NCBI RefSeq assembly: GCF_002944405.1
Contig: NZ_CP024308.1
Span: 62,001-126,000, forward strand
Source of the DNA: Sinorhizobium fredii
Lineage (GTDB): Bacteria > Pseudomonadota > Alphaproteobacteria > Rhizobiales > Rhizobiaceae
Direction: 5' to 3'
DNA: 64,000 bases
Below are positions 15,372 to 23,543 of the stretch, in pieces; the stretch's first letter is position 1; every line of letters starts with the position of its first letter. Below the pieces are notes generated by a model. That model was given only the letters and a program-made list of their open reading frames with translations. It was not told the origin of the DNA and searched no databases. The position numbers were made by a program, and so were the translations under genes.

Positions 15372-17834
15372 TCATCCCGGCTCGGTCGTGAACATCCCGC
15401 CGCGGGCGGAACGAGCGAGCTCCAGTGCCTGCGGACCGGGCATGGGGCGTGCGATCAGGTAACCCTGCGCCTCATCGAAGCCTTCTGCCTTGATCAGCTC
15501 GTACTGGTTCTTGCGCTCCACACCTTCTACCGTCGTTACGATGCCGAGTGAGCGGCCGATCGCGGCAACCGCTCGAACAATTGCCAGGGACTCCCGACCT
15601 TCCGGGAGATCGGTGATGAAACTGCGGTCGACCTTGATTTTATCGAACGGAAAGGTTCTGAGATAACCAAGCGAGGAGAAGCCGGTCCCGAAATCGTCAA
15701 TTGCAATCTTTACGCCGAGTCGTCGGATCGCCTTCAGTGTCTGAAGATTGCCGTCGCAGTCGTCGAGCAACACCGTCTCGGTGATCTCCAGCTGCAGGCG
15801 CGAGGCATCCAGGCCCGTCTCATCCAAAATGCTGCACACGCTCGCGGCGAGGCGCCGGTTTCTGAATTGCAGCGGTGAAAGGTTGACAGCCACACCGATA
15901 TGGGAGGGCCACTTGACCGCTTCGGTACAAGCCTGACGAAGGATCCACTCGCCAAGCGGACCAATCAGGCCGGTTTCCTCGGCAACAGGAATGAACTCGG
16001 CCGGCGACACCTGGTCTCTTTGCGGATGTGGCCAGCGCGCCAGCGCCTCAAATGTCGTAATCTCGCCTGTATGAAGGTTGACGAGCGGCTGGTAGTGGAC
16101 TTCCAGATCGCCGTTTTCGAGCGCCTGTCGCAGTGAAACTCGCATTTGCTGCACCGCCTGCAGATGCGCATCGATTCCAGGCTCATACTGGACATATGTG
16201 CCACGCCCGTCGGACTTGGCCCGGTCGAGCGCCACGTCTGCAGCCTTGATCAGTTCGTCGACCGGCTGGCCACTCTTCGGAGCAGCCGCAAGTCCGACAA
16301 TAACCCCAAGATCGACATGCGTGCCGGCGAGTTCATACGGTACTTCGATGACATCGATCAGCTGCTGGGCCAGCAAACGGGCCTCAGCATCGCTATTGAT
16401 CCCAACGCGCAAGACGACAAATTCGCCGCCACCCAAGCGACAGAGGATGTCGGATTGCCTAAGACAGTTTTGTAGCCGTTCAGCCACACGGCGCAACAGC
16501 AGGTCGCCGGTAGCGCGACCATAGGCGTCGTTGACCGCCTTAAAGCCATCGAGGTCAAGGCAGAGAACTGCGATTCTCGTCCCCGGGGCGATCTTGTCCG
16601 ACAGGCGCTCGAACTCCTCGCGCAGGAACTGACGGTTCGGCAAGCCGGTCAGCGCATCGTGGCGCGCCATGTGATGAATTTGCTTCTGCGCCAGCAATCG
16701 CTCCTGTTCCGCGTTACGGCGTTCGGTGATGTCGAGCGCAATGCCGACGAAGCCGAGAAACTTGCCGTCCGTTGCAAAGCGCGGTTGTCCTATGTCGATG
16801 ATCCAGGCCGAGCCTCCGCCGGCGCGTTTCAGACGATATTCCATCTGGACGGGCTTGCGGCGGTGGAAGGCCTCGTAAAAGACTCGATCGACAGCGTTCC
16901 GGTCATCGGGATGGACGGCATTCAACCAGCCTTTTCCGGCCGCCTGTTCGGCGGTCTGGCCGGTCGTCTCGAGCCAGAGCCGGCTGTGGTAGTCGTCTTC
17001 GCCGTCTTCGCCAGTCGCCCAGATCATCACCGGCGCGTCGTCGGCGATTGCCCTGAAACGGGCCTCGCTCTCCTTCAGGGCTTCGAACATCTTGCGACGA
17101 TCATCGATATTCTCGACCGTGCCGTACCATCGACGGATGCTTCCGTCTTCGGTCCTGCGGGCGGCGGCACGACCGCGGAACCAACTGTAGCCGCCCTCCG
17201 CGGCCGCCAGGCGGAACTCGATATCGAGCGGCTCTCCGGTCTTGAGCGATTTCGACCACTCTCGCTGAACGTCGTTCAGGTCGTCGGGGTGCATCGCCTT
17301 TGCCCATCCCCCTCCGAGCGCTTCCTTTGCGGCAAAGCCGGTATTTTCCCATCGCGGACCCATCTCCAGAACCTGCCCCGATGGATCTGCCGTCCAAGGC
17401 GCCTGCGGATGCAGTTCCACAAGCGCGCGATGATGCTCCTCGCTGGCCTGAAGCTCCGCCTCCACTCTTCGCTGTTCGGTGACATCCAGGATCGTCGCGA
17501 CTATGATCGTTTCGCTCGCGTCCGTTCGCGTCAGCTTGGCTCGACAGGTCCGTATCAGAAGAGACCTCAGCTCTCCTCCCGCTCGGGCGATATCTGCCTC
17601 GACCGAAACCTCCTCTCCGGTACAAAGCACGCGCTTGTCGATCTCGCGAATCCGATCCGCTTCCGCCGCCGGCCGAATGTCGTAATCCGTGCGGCCGATC
17701 AGGTCGCCCGGTCTTCGCCCGACCAGCGAGCAAGCCGCCTCGTTGAGGAAGCGGAAGCGAAACTGCTCGTCCTTGACAATGATGGGTAGGGCGATTGCGT
17801 TGAGGAGGACCTCGAGATCGGCGCCGAAAGTCAA
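15372..17834 (-). CDS. PAS-PAS-PAS-GGDEF-EAL protein, probable c-di-GMP phosphodiesterase
   Basis: 820 residues. Three PAS domains (about 1-120, 125-250, 255-380; each of the last two ends in a PAC-like 'VxNIDDRR' or 'ALDITERR') are followed by a GGDEF domain (390-550) and an EAL domain (565-815). The cyclase active site reads GGGEF (468-472), lacking the acidic third residue, so cyclase activity is doubtful; an RxxD inhibitory site (R459-Q-S-D462) sits five residues before it, so it could still bind c-di-GMP. The EAL domain keeps E596-A-L, 'NLSPLQF', 'ITETVLL', 'DDFGTGFSSL' (713-722) and 'TVEGVE', all needed for hydrolysis. No membrane segment is seen, so it is likely a cytosolic sensor. It stands alone. 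Confidence 0.9.
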   Translation of the reverse strand: MTFGADLEVLLNAIALPIIVKDEQFRFRFLNEAACSLVGRRPGDLIGRTDYDIRPAAEADRIREIDKRVLCTGEEVSVEADIARAGGELRSLLIRTCRAKLTRTDASETIIVATILDVTEQRRVEAELQASEEHHRALVELHPQAPWTADPSGQVLEMGPRWENTGFAAKEALGGGWAKAMHPDDLNDVQREWSKSLKTGEPLDIEFRLAAAEGGYSWFRGRAAARRTEDGSIRRWYGTVENIDDRRKMFEALKESEARFRAIADDAPVMIWATGEDGEDDYHSRLWLETTGQTAEQAAGKGWLNAVHPDDRNAVDRVFYEAFHRRKPVQMEYRLKRAGGGSAWIIDIGQPRFATDGKFLGFVGIALDITERRNAEQERLLAQKQIHHMARHDALTGLPNRQFLREEFERLSDKIAPGTRIAVLCLDLDGFKAVNDAYGRATGDLLLRRVAERLQNCLRQSDILCRLGGGEFVVLRVGINSDAEARLLAQQLIDVIEVPYELAGTHVDLGVIVGLAAAPKSGQPVDELIKAADVALDRAKSDGRGTYVQYEPGIDAHLQAVQQMRVSLRQALENGDLEVHYQPLVNLHTGEITTFEALARWPHPQRDQVSPAEFIPVAEETGLIGPLGEWILRQACTEAVKWPSHIGVAVNLSPLQFRNRRLAASVCSILDETGLDASRLQLEITETVLLDDCDGNLQTLKAIRRLGVKIAIDDFGTGFSSLGYLRTFPFDKIKVDRSFITDLPEGRESLAIVRAVAAIGRSLGIVTTVEGVERKNQYELIKAEGFDEAQGYLIARPMPGPQALELARSARGGMFTTEPG

Positions 17835-18252
17835 ATGCTACTCCGATGATCTCAGTTGCGGTTTCTCATAGCGCCTCACATGACGGTGGCGAAAAGCGCG
17901 TTGCCGATATCGGCTCCGCAGCGGCCGAGCCGGGCTATGATCCGTGTTTCAAAGGCGAAATGGCGCGCACTGGCACCTTTTCAACACCCTAGAGTGGCAG
18001 CAGTTAACAAGAAATTGACGGCTCGGTCCCGACAACGAAGTTGTGCAAACCTTGCAAATCACATGAGGTTTCCCATGGATTCCGCTTTCGTCGTGGTAAG
18101 GTCTTGGAGAGCGCCTCTGCCGATAGGCGGCTTTGTTAACCCGTCTTTCGCTCGGGCGAATACAGGCTTCGAACCACTCCTGGTCACAAAGATAACCGGG
18201 CGGGAAACAAGAGCTCAACAGCATCTCCGTCCGGCTTGCTCAAGGTGGGATT
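17835..18252. other. Spacer before the first SyrB-like gene
   Basis: 418 bases between the divergent c-di-GMP gene and the SyrB-like gene. I see no conserved reading frame and no clear promoter pair. It must carry both promoters. Confidence 0.4.
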
Positions 18253-18870
18253 ATGAAAACACCGTGGAAATTCCTGGCCCAACTGACGTCGCGGCGACCG
18301 TCGGCGCAAGCGCAACAGAGTTCGATCGGCAATAGCGCCGATTCCAAGGCTTTCGAGAGCGAAGCGGAGCATACGCCCGCACTTCGGCTGAGTTTGAGGA
18401 TCGCTGCCAGCCCACCCGCTCATGATGAGGAAGTCTCGGTTGATCAGGCGTCAATGGCATCGGAGTCGATGGCATCGGAAAAGGCGAAAGGCGATGACGA
18501 TGTCGCGCAGGCGCTAACACAGGCGATTGATGCTGAAGAGACTCAAGCAACTGCGCGTCATGACGTCGACCATTCAGCTGTCGAAGCGAATTCATTGGTT
18601 CCAAAAAGCGCGGCAAGCACAAGGTCGCATGACAAACCGCGGGTCAAGCGTCGACGTGGTAAGAGCGCCAACGGCGAGTCGGCTGCGCAGAGCGCTGTCG
18701 CCGCAAAGCCCCATCAAATCTTGCCGCCCTCGTCTTCACGTGACGTGTTCTTTCATGAAGCGGCAACGCTCGATGAAGAAATCAAAATGCTGAGGATCCA
18801 CCTCGCTCAAAAGCTTCAGCTGCAGAACGGTCAGCTTAAGAAGATGCTCGAGCGGTTCGACGTATCGTGA
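18253..18870 (+). CDS. SyrB-like protein with C-terminal coiled coil
   Basis: 205 residues: start 'MKTPWKFLAQLTSRR', a long low-complexity middle rich in Ala, Ser, Glu and Asp, a basic patch 'RVKRRRGK' (about 130-137), and a C-terminal heptad segment 'LDEEIKMLRIHLAQKLQLQN' ending in 'KMLERFD'. The tail matches those of the proteins at 19912 and 20627, so the three are relatives. This kind of protein is common in rhizobia beside ros/mucR-type genes; function is not established. The coiled coil suggests self-association or pairing with SyrB, and the basic patch suggests nucleic acid binding (inference). The start is ATG 18253, after a GGTGGGA site. Confidence 0.7.
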   Translation: MKTPWKFLAQLTSRRPSAQAQQSSIGNSADSKAFESEAEHTPALRLSLRIAASPPAHDEEVSVDQASMASESMASEKAKGDDDVAQALTQAIDAEETQATARHDVDHSAVEANSLVPKSAASTRSHDKPRVKRRRGKSANGESAAQSAVAAKPHQILPPSSSRDVFFHEAATLDEEIKMLRIHLAQKLQLQNGQLKKMLERFDVS

Positions 18871-19025
18871 GCTTGGCGGCGCTACCGATAAGCGGGCACT
18901 TGCGTCATCCTTGCCTGGCGGCGAAGGCCTCGCCGCCGCCACTCACTTAAAAGCGTGCGAGAGCCTGCTGAGCAGGCAGCCATCAATCGGCTCAGTATGT
19001 ACTCGCCGCTGGGCGCGCTGCACTC

Positions 19026-19232
19026 TCAGGACAGCCCCGCGACAATACTCAAGCCCAGGTCGTCGCGAACCCCTGCTTGATAGGCGTTGATGAGCTTTGC
19101 GGCGAGCGCTTCAGCTTCGTCAGATTTGCGTGACAAGGCGCGCCTTTGCAGCTCGTCCTGGAAGGCCTTTCCGATCATCTCGAATTCGTCAGGCCCAATT
19201 GGATCGAAACTCAAGTTTTGAGCTGGATTCAT
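19026..19232 (-). CDS. Small conserved-looking protein, unknown function
   Basis: 68 residues from the ATG at 19232, chosen because GAGAGGGG lies just upstream; the frame is open further up without a better start. It reads as a helical soluble protein ('PDEFEMIGKAFQDELQRRAL', 'SDEAEALAAKLINAYQAGVRD'). I do not recognise a domain, but small proteins of this type are frequent on rhizobial replicons. It follows a 52-codon membrane protein gene on the same strand by 71 bp and may be co-transcribed with it. Confidence 0.55.
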   Translation of the reverse strand: MNPAQNLSFDPIGPDEFEMIGKAFQDELQRRALSRKSDEAEALAAKLINAYQAGVRDDLGLSIVAGLS

Positions 19233-19303
19233 CGTTCCCCTCTCTCCGTCATCCGATGCGACGGAAGACGCTCTGCTGGTTTGAAAAGATGCAGCTTGGA
19301 GAT

Positions 19304-19462
19304 TTATCGAAGGTGAGCTGTTCTTACGGCCGGGCCATTCGTATCGGTCCACTGCAGGGCCGCAATGGCGGAGCCGAATAGCAGAGCCGGTATAGCTAGA
19401 GCTCCCATGAGCCTGAGCATTTGGAGCCGACGTGTGCGCTTTCCATCCCAGTCGTAAGCCAT
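19304..19462 (-). CDS. Small membrane protein (52 residues)
   Basis: ATG at 19462 is preceded by AGGGG with a spacing of 8. The product begins 'MAYDWDGKRTRRLQMLRL', then a hydrophobic stretch 'MGALAIPALLFGSAIAAL' and a short polar tail. The positively charged start followed by one membrane helix suggests an inner-membrane protein with the N-terminus inside. Too short for most gene finders. Similar 'MAYDWDGxRTRR' starts are familiar from rhizobial small proteins, but I cannot give a function. Confidence 0.5.
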   Translation of the reverse strand: MAYDWDGKRTRRLQMLRLMGALAIPALLFGSAIAALQWTDTNGPAVRTAHLR

Positions 19463-19911
19463 TGCTACGCCCCTGCTAATCGGACAGTACCGCCAAGATA
19501 AAACCAGAGAACCACTGTCCGGTCGAGTCTCTTTTCAAGTACTACTTATAAACGAATCTCAGGCGCAGTATTTGCGTGTCCAAAGTGCGTCGGTGGAAAA
19601 ACGGGAAGTAGAGGCAACCGACGTCGGCGACCGTCTTGCCGTGACGGCGGCACGATCTCTAGGAGGGGTGCCCAGCGGCATCCCTACCGTTCGCGCTCGC
19701 GCCGAACCGTACGGGTCGCCACGATCGTCAGGTTGGGCGCCAGTGGTAAGCAGGGCGCCGGTTATTTCACGTGAGAGCGGGGAGCCTCAGCGTCGATCGT
19801 CAGCCAGGAACAAGCAAATTCAACCATCCGTAAAGCAGGACCATGATGGTTGTGTTGACTCTGTGGTGCACTCAGCCGAAAACAGACGATCACTAAAGGA
19901 GGGAATTGCTG
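19463..19911. other. Spacer upstream of syrB
   Basis: 449 bases between divergent small genes. The only long frame on the plus strand (from 19572) has no recognisable product. The stretch ends in the strong AAAGGAGGG ribosome site of syrB (19895-19903). Confidence 0.4.
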
Positions 19912-20373
19912 ATGGCTGACGAGAGTAATGCGGCACCAGTTGCCGTGGCTGGGGCGACGGACGCAGAAGTGAAAGCACCGACGGCTAAGAAGCAGAGGCC
20001 GCCTCGGCGTCCGAAGGCGGCCGCCGAGCCGGTGCAAGCTACATCAAAGGCGGCGGCCGCTAAGCGCAGAGGGTATAGCGAGCAAGAGAAGAGCGAGAAG
20101 CTGAAGCTGATCGAGACGCAAGTCACCGAGGGCAGCACGCTTAAGGACGCTATCAAGAGCGCCGCCATATCGGAGCAGACCTACTATCAGTGGAAAGGTG
20201 CTGCCAAGCCCGTGGAAAAAAAGGCCACGAAGGGCACCAAGCCCGGTACGGTCGGCGACGAGTTGGCAGATCTTGTCCAGCTCGAAGAGGAAAACCAGAG
20301 GCTCCGCAAGCAACTGGCGGAGAAGCTGCGCGCCGAAAATGCCGAACTGCGCAAGAGGCTCGGTCTCGACTAA
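19912..20373 (+). CDS. syrB: SyrB-type transcriptional regulator
   Basis: 153 residues from ATG 19912, which has a near-perfect ribosome site (AAAGGAGGG) 8 bases upstream; an in-frame TTG at 19906 is less likely. The N-terminus is Ala/Lys/Pro-rich ('APTAKKQRPPRRPKAAAEP'). The middle 'YSEQEKSEKLKLIETQVTEG' and 'TLKDAIKSAAISEQTYYQWK' is a helix-turn-helix like that of IS3-type OrfA proteins, followed by a coiled coil 'LVQLEEENQRLRKQLAEKLR'. This is the known SyrB pattern of Sinorhizobium, where SyrB lowers syrM expression and so affects exopolysaccharide and nod gene control. No syrM or syrA is seen here, so the target in this strain is open. Confidence 0.85.
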   Translation: MADESNAAPVAVAGATDAEVKAPTAKKQRPPRRPKAAAEPVQATSKAAAAKRRGYSEQEKSEKLKLIETQVTEGSTLKDAIKSAAISEQTYYQWKGAAKPVEKKATKGTKPGTVGDELADLVQLEEENQRLRKQLAEKLRAENAELRKRLGLD

Positions 20374-20626
20374 CAAGGACGCAAATGCGCGGGGGACAGT
20401 CTCTTCGGCGTCCTCCGTGTCGCGCCGGACGCTTTTATCCCTCTTTGGCATTGTCGCGACAAACGAAAGCCCTGCTGTTCCCCCGCTCTTGTCGGGTGAA
20501 AGGCACCCCGGCTGCGGCTGGCGAGCGGTTGAAGCGCGCGAGGAAGGGCTGTATTGGTGAGCCTGCAGGAATGCAGCGGCGCCAATCGGTGTTGATTTTT
20601 TCCACGGTGCTGGGGATCGGAAGTAG

Positions 20627-21238
20627 ATGAAGACGCCACAACGGAGATTCGTTGTTGAATTCAAGTCGGGGCGACGCCAGCCAAAAGCCCAGACAAACTC
20701 AATCTGGGGAGACACAGATCTCAAGGCTTTGTCCCGCGAAGTAGAAGATGCGGCGCCGCATCTGTTCAACTCAAATGAAGCACCTGTAACGCCGGCCTCA
20801 GCTGAAGCTCGGCCGGCTGATCCGCTCAATGCAAAGTCTGTCAACGAACGCGCCGACTATGTCGACGGTGCACGAGCAGCGATAGCCTCTGCCGACGGCG
20901 TAGAGGTCGGTGTCCCGAAGCACAATGAGGCCGATCATCCGGCCGAAGCGGTTGTTGAAGTGCAGGAGAGCCAATCGCCACCGCCGCCGCGAACGACATC
21001 AGCGGGAACCCCTCGAAAGCGCGCCAAGCGCGCCGCCGCCCAGACGATCGCGCACAACTCGAAGCTTGGCCACGAGGGTCGAAAGGCGGAAGCCAGGCCT
21101 AACGACAATCCGATCTCGCTCGACGAGATTGCAGCGCTCGACGCAGAGAACAAGCGTCTGAAGAGGTTGCTGGCCGCACAGCTTCGTGCACAGAACCTCC
21201 GGCTCAAGGAGATGCTCGAACGCTTTGATGCCGAATAG
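20627..21238 (+). CDS. SyrB-like protein with C-terminal coiled coil
   Basis: 203 residues, starting 'MKTPQRRFVVEFKSGRRQPK' and 'SIWGDTDLKALSREVEDAAPHLF', with a disordered Ala/Pro/Glu-rich centre, a basic patch 'RKRAKRAAAQT', and a C-terminal heptad region 'LDAENKRLKRLLAAQLRAQN' ending in 'KEMLERFDAE'. The tail is closely related to those of the genes at 18253 and 19912. It has no visible HTH, so it may act by pairing with SyrB or another partner. It is 253 bp downstream of syrB on the same strand; GGAAG precedes the ATG. Confidence 0.7.
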   Translation: MKTPQRRFVVEFKSGRRQPKAQTNSIWGDTDLKALSREVEDAAPHLFNSNEAPVTPASAEARPADPLNAKSVNERADYVDGARAAIASADGVEVGVPKHNEADHPAEAVVEVQESQSPPPPRTTSAGTPRKRAKRAAAQTIAHNSKLGHEGRKAEARPNDNPISLDEIAALDAENKRLKRLLAAQLRAQNLRLKEMLERFDAE

Positions 21239-21380
21239 CGAGGTGGCACCGGGTCGGGGCAGTAAAACCCGCTGAGGCGCAAGTTCCGCCGACAGCCTAC
21301 GCGAGCTGCGCTACCCGATGCCACGCCGGTTCTCGCGACTTTGCACTACTGAGAGGTTGGGTGTGAGGACCTGGATATTG

Positions 21381-21620
21381 CTAAGCCGGGCGGAACGTGG
21401 AGGTCGGCACCTGGAGTGCAGCGGCGATGCGCCTGAGCCTGCCGGGGTCGACATCAGCACCCAGTTCAATCCTTGTGATTTCCGCGCCAGTGAGGCCGCA
21501 GGTCAGGGAGAGGTCCTCGACGCTATATCCCACGGCCTCGCGAGATTGCTTGACAGCGAAACCTATATCGACGCGGCCCGCGCACGTCCCAACGTCCAGG
21601 TTGATGGTAGCCTTTGTCAT
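21381..21620 (-). CDS. Small XRE-type helix-turn-helix protein
   Basis: 79 residues from ATG 21620. The segment 'GFAVKQSREAVGYSVEDLSL', 'TCGLTGAEITRIELG', 'DPGRLRRIAAALQVP' is a single XRE/Cro-like HTH with its usual spacing; the first helix is slightly unusual and the DNA-contact helix lies at 'GLTGAEITRIE'. It has no effector domain. A longer frame extends to 21725 but has no better start. It is divergent from the ProQ/FinO gene across a 363-bp spacer, which may hold its target. Confidence 0.7.
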   Translation of the reverse strand: MTKATINLDVGTCAGRVDIGFAVKQSREAVGYSVEDLSLTCGLTGAEITRIELGADVDPGRLRRIAAALQVPTSTFRPA

Positions 21621-21983
21621 GAAATGACTCCTTCGATAATGCGCCAGGAGCGCGCGCTCTTTTCCAAAAGGAAACCTGCAGCCACAAATATGTCGGCTGG
21701 CAGGATCATTGATGTTGCACCGCAATATAGTTCCAAGATATCGCGGTTACAAGGCACCCGCCAGGTGGCGTTCCGCGCACGCCTTGATCCGCGGGATCTA
21801 TCCACCTCTGGAATTCTCCGTGGACAGGGAGTTAGCCTAAAGGCGGGGGATATCGGAACCCGAAATGGACCGGGCGAAGGCTTCGCGGATTCGTGGCTAA
21901 AGACGTTTCCTGTTTTCCCATGGGCAAAACCAAACATTCATGCTAATTCATTGTGCACTGCAGCAAGCCTGACGACGTTCACC
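21621..21983. other. Spacer between xre and proQ/finO-like genes
   Basis: 363 bases. A plus-strand frame runs through it into the ProQ gene, but the translated sequence has no family resemblance and the opposite strand encodes the XRE protein in part of it, so I read it as non-coding. No clear promoter was picked out. Confidence 0.4.
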
Positions 21984-22457
21984 ATGCCGACCGAACAAAA
22001 ACGCAAATCACCATTCGCGCTGTTTCGCTATCTCTCGGAACGATGGCCCGGTACCTTCGATGCGAAAGAGCCGAAGCCGCTCAAGATCGGCATTCGTGGA
22101 GACATTCGGGCGCTTGATAGCGGATTGTCCGACGAGGATCTGAATAGGGCGCTCCGCGCCTATACCCGAAGGGACAAATACCTGGCCCAATTACGCACGG
22201 GCGTGACGCGGGTTGATCTCAACGGTGATGCCGCGGGTGAAGTGACGGAAGCAGATGCGGCAACGGCCAAGGCGTGGTTGCAGGCTCGTTTCGGCATGGC
22301 AGAGACGGCGTCGTTGCCCCAGCCAGAAGAGCCGGCAGCGTTGGCGAAATCGGATCCCGTGCTCGACAGCAAGGCGAAACTTTCGCCCAGTAAGCCTCAG
22401 GGGTTTATCGTCGAGACGAAGCGCCGCCGCTTACCCAGCCGCCGCTTTGGTCCCTGA
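21984..22457 (+). CDS. ProQ/FinO domain RNA-binding protein
   Basis: 157 residues from ATG 21984. Residues 8-100 fit the ProQ/FinO domain: 'FALFRYLSERWPGTFD', 'EPKPLKIGIRGDI', 'LSDEDLNRALRAYTRRDKYLAQL', 'GVTRVDLNGDAAGEVTEADA'. The C-terminal tail is basic ('ETKRRRLPSRRFG'). Such proteins bind structured small RNAs; FinO represses plasmid transfer by stabilising FinP antisense RNA on traJ mRNA. Here the gene is about 5 kb from a mobilization region, so a role in transfer control is possible, though chromosomal-type ProQ roles cannot be excluded. The long N-terminal extension of the frame (from 21318) is rejected. Confidence 0.85.
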   Translation: MPTEQKRKSPFALFRYLSERWPGTFDAKEPKPLKIGIRGDIRALDSGLSDEDLNRALRAYTRRDKYLAQLRTGVTRVDLNGDAAGEVTEADAATAKAWLQARFGMAETASLPQPEEPAALAKSDPVLDSKAKLSPSKPQGFIVETKRRRLPSRRFGP

Positions 22458-22949
22458 CATTTCGTCGTCGCTCATCCGTGGAAATCTCGACTCGAGCAGA
22501 TCGAATGAGCGCGTTGGTCTCCTTGCGATGCAGCGAAAGTACGCAGGAAGCCAGCGATACCCTCGATCGCCGAGTTGATCGAAGCCGACGAACTTGCGGT
22601 GCTTGATTCAGAAAACGCATTATAGCGGGGTATTTGAGCTTCAATCGGCTGCCGACGGCAACGCACCGCCCGGACTCGTTTGGAGGCCTGCTCTCCGCGA
22701 TGGCAAGCGTCTTCAGCAACTCGATATCGCGCACCGGTCTGGTAAATGGAAGAGCCTTGCGGCGGGGGCTTCCGCTTCTTCGCCTCCCGAGGGATGCGAT
22801 TTCTTCCAGCAACACGGCAACCATCCAAGGGTCGAGGTCACCGCGCCCATTCTTGGCGGTTACACAGCTGCTGAAGTAGTTCCTCAGGAAGGCGCCCGAT
22901 TAAAATGCCGGCAGAATTTATGCCCGCGGTATCGTTGCCGATTGGGATG
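22458..22949. other. Spacer with no convincing gene
   Basis: 492 bases. On the minus strand, 22405-22824 is open and reads 'VRDIELLKTLAIAESRPP', which looks somewhat protein-like, but I recognise no family and no good start. It may be a decayed gene. Confidence 0.35.
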
Positions 22950-23240
22950 TCACAGGGTCCGTTCCAAGAGCATTTTCAGTGTCCTGATGACGTCGGCCGC
23001 ATCCACCAGAGCATCCTTGACCTCTTCCGCCGAAAGGTCACGAGCCCTCTCCGATGATATCCGAAGATCGATCAAGACGTCTCGTGCATGGTGGGCCCCT
23101 TCAGCGCCAGTTTGCTCGCGCATGTCGCGGATGGTGTCTATCGAGCGGTCAAGGAGCCGGCTTATCTCATAGTGTGTCAGCTGGCCGGGCCCGTTCGCCG
23201 CCCTGATCAGCTCTGCGATGAAATCGGTCGTAAGGCTCAT
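22950..23240 (-). CDS. Small hypothetical protein
   Basis: 96 residues from ATG 23240, beginning 'MSLTTDFIAELIRAANGPGQ'. It is acidic and predicted all-helical ('YEISRLLDRSIDTIRDMREQTG', 'LSAEEVKDALVDAADVIRTL'). The composition is that of a true protein and the frame has a sharp helical periodicity. I do not know a domain. No strong ribosome site precedes the ATG; the frame stays open to 23294. Confidence 0.5.
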   Translation of the reverse strand: MSLTTDFIAELIRAANGPGQLTHYEISRLLDRSIDTIRDMREQTGAEGAHHARDVLIDLRISSERARDLSAEEVKDALVDAADVIRTLKMLLERTL

Positions 23241-23347
23241 CGTACCGCTGCAAGTTGCTCTTGGTGGAATTTGTACAGTGCAAGTCCTTGGCAATCAGCC
23301 CCTGGTCTGTCGGGGACTCGCCCAACTCATAGCTGGGCAGTCGAGTC

Positions 23348-23479
23348 TCAAGCCCATCCGACGTGCTCGCGCTTCGCCAGCTCAGGAAAAGGCCGAACCA
23401 GAAGCGGTACTCCGGCGTGTCCACGCCGCACTGCTGCGTCGATAGCATCTTCTTCAGTCAGGTCTCGCCAGTCGATCAT
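23348..23479 (-). CDS. Possible 43-residue protein
   Basis: ATG 23479 follows AAAGGA at a good distance. The product 'MIDWRDLTEEDAIDAAVRRG' plus 23 more residues is acidic at the start and ends 'AKREHVGWA'. It may be a complete small protein or the N-terminus of a broken one, because the next frame stays open downstream. Function unknown. Confidence 0.35.
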   Translation of the reverse strand: MIDWRDLTEEDAIDAAVRRGHAGVPLLVRPFPELAKREHVGWA

Positions 23480-23543
23480 TGGTTGTCCTTTAACTGCCGA
23501 GATGCTCGCTTAAAACCGCCAAGCTAAGGTTAGGGAACTTGGC

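Noticed and set aside
15200..15391. 63-codon frame with GGGAGG upstream
   Set aside because: The product is unlike any protein, rich in Val/Arg/Ser without periodicity, and it runs into the convergent gene.
16659..17789. Plus-strand frame opposite the PAS domains
   Set aside because: Shadow of the PAS-GGDEF-EAL gene; no domain.
21318..21983. Plus-strand extension of the ProQ/FinO gene
   Set aside because: No family resemblance before residue 'MPTEQ', and the XRE gene occupies the opposite strand.
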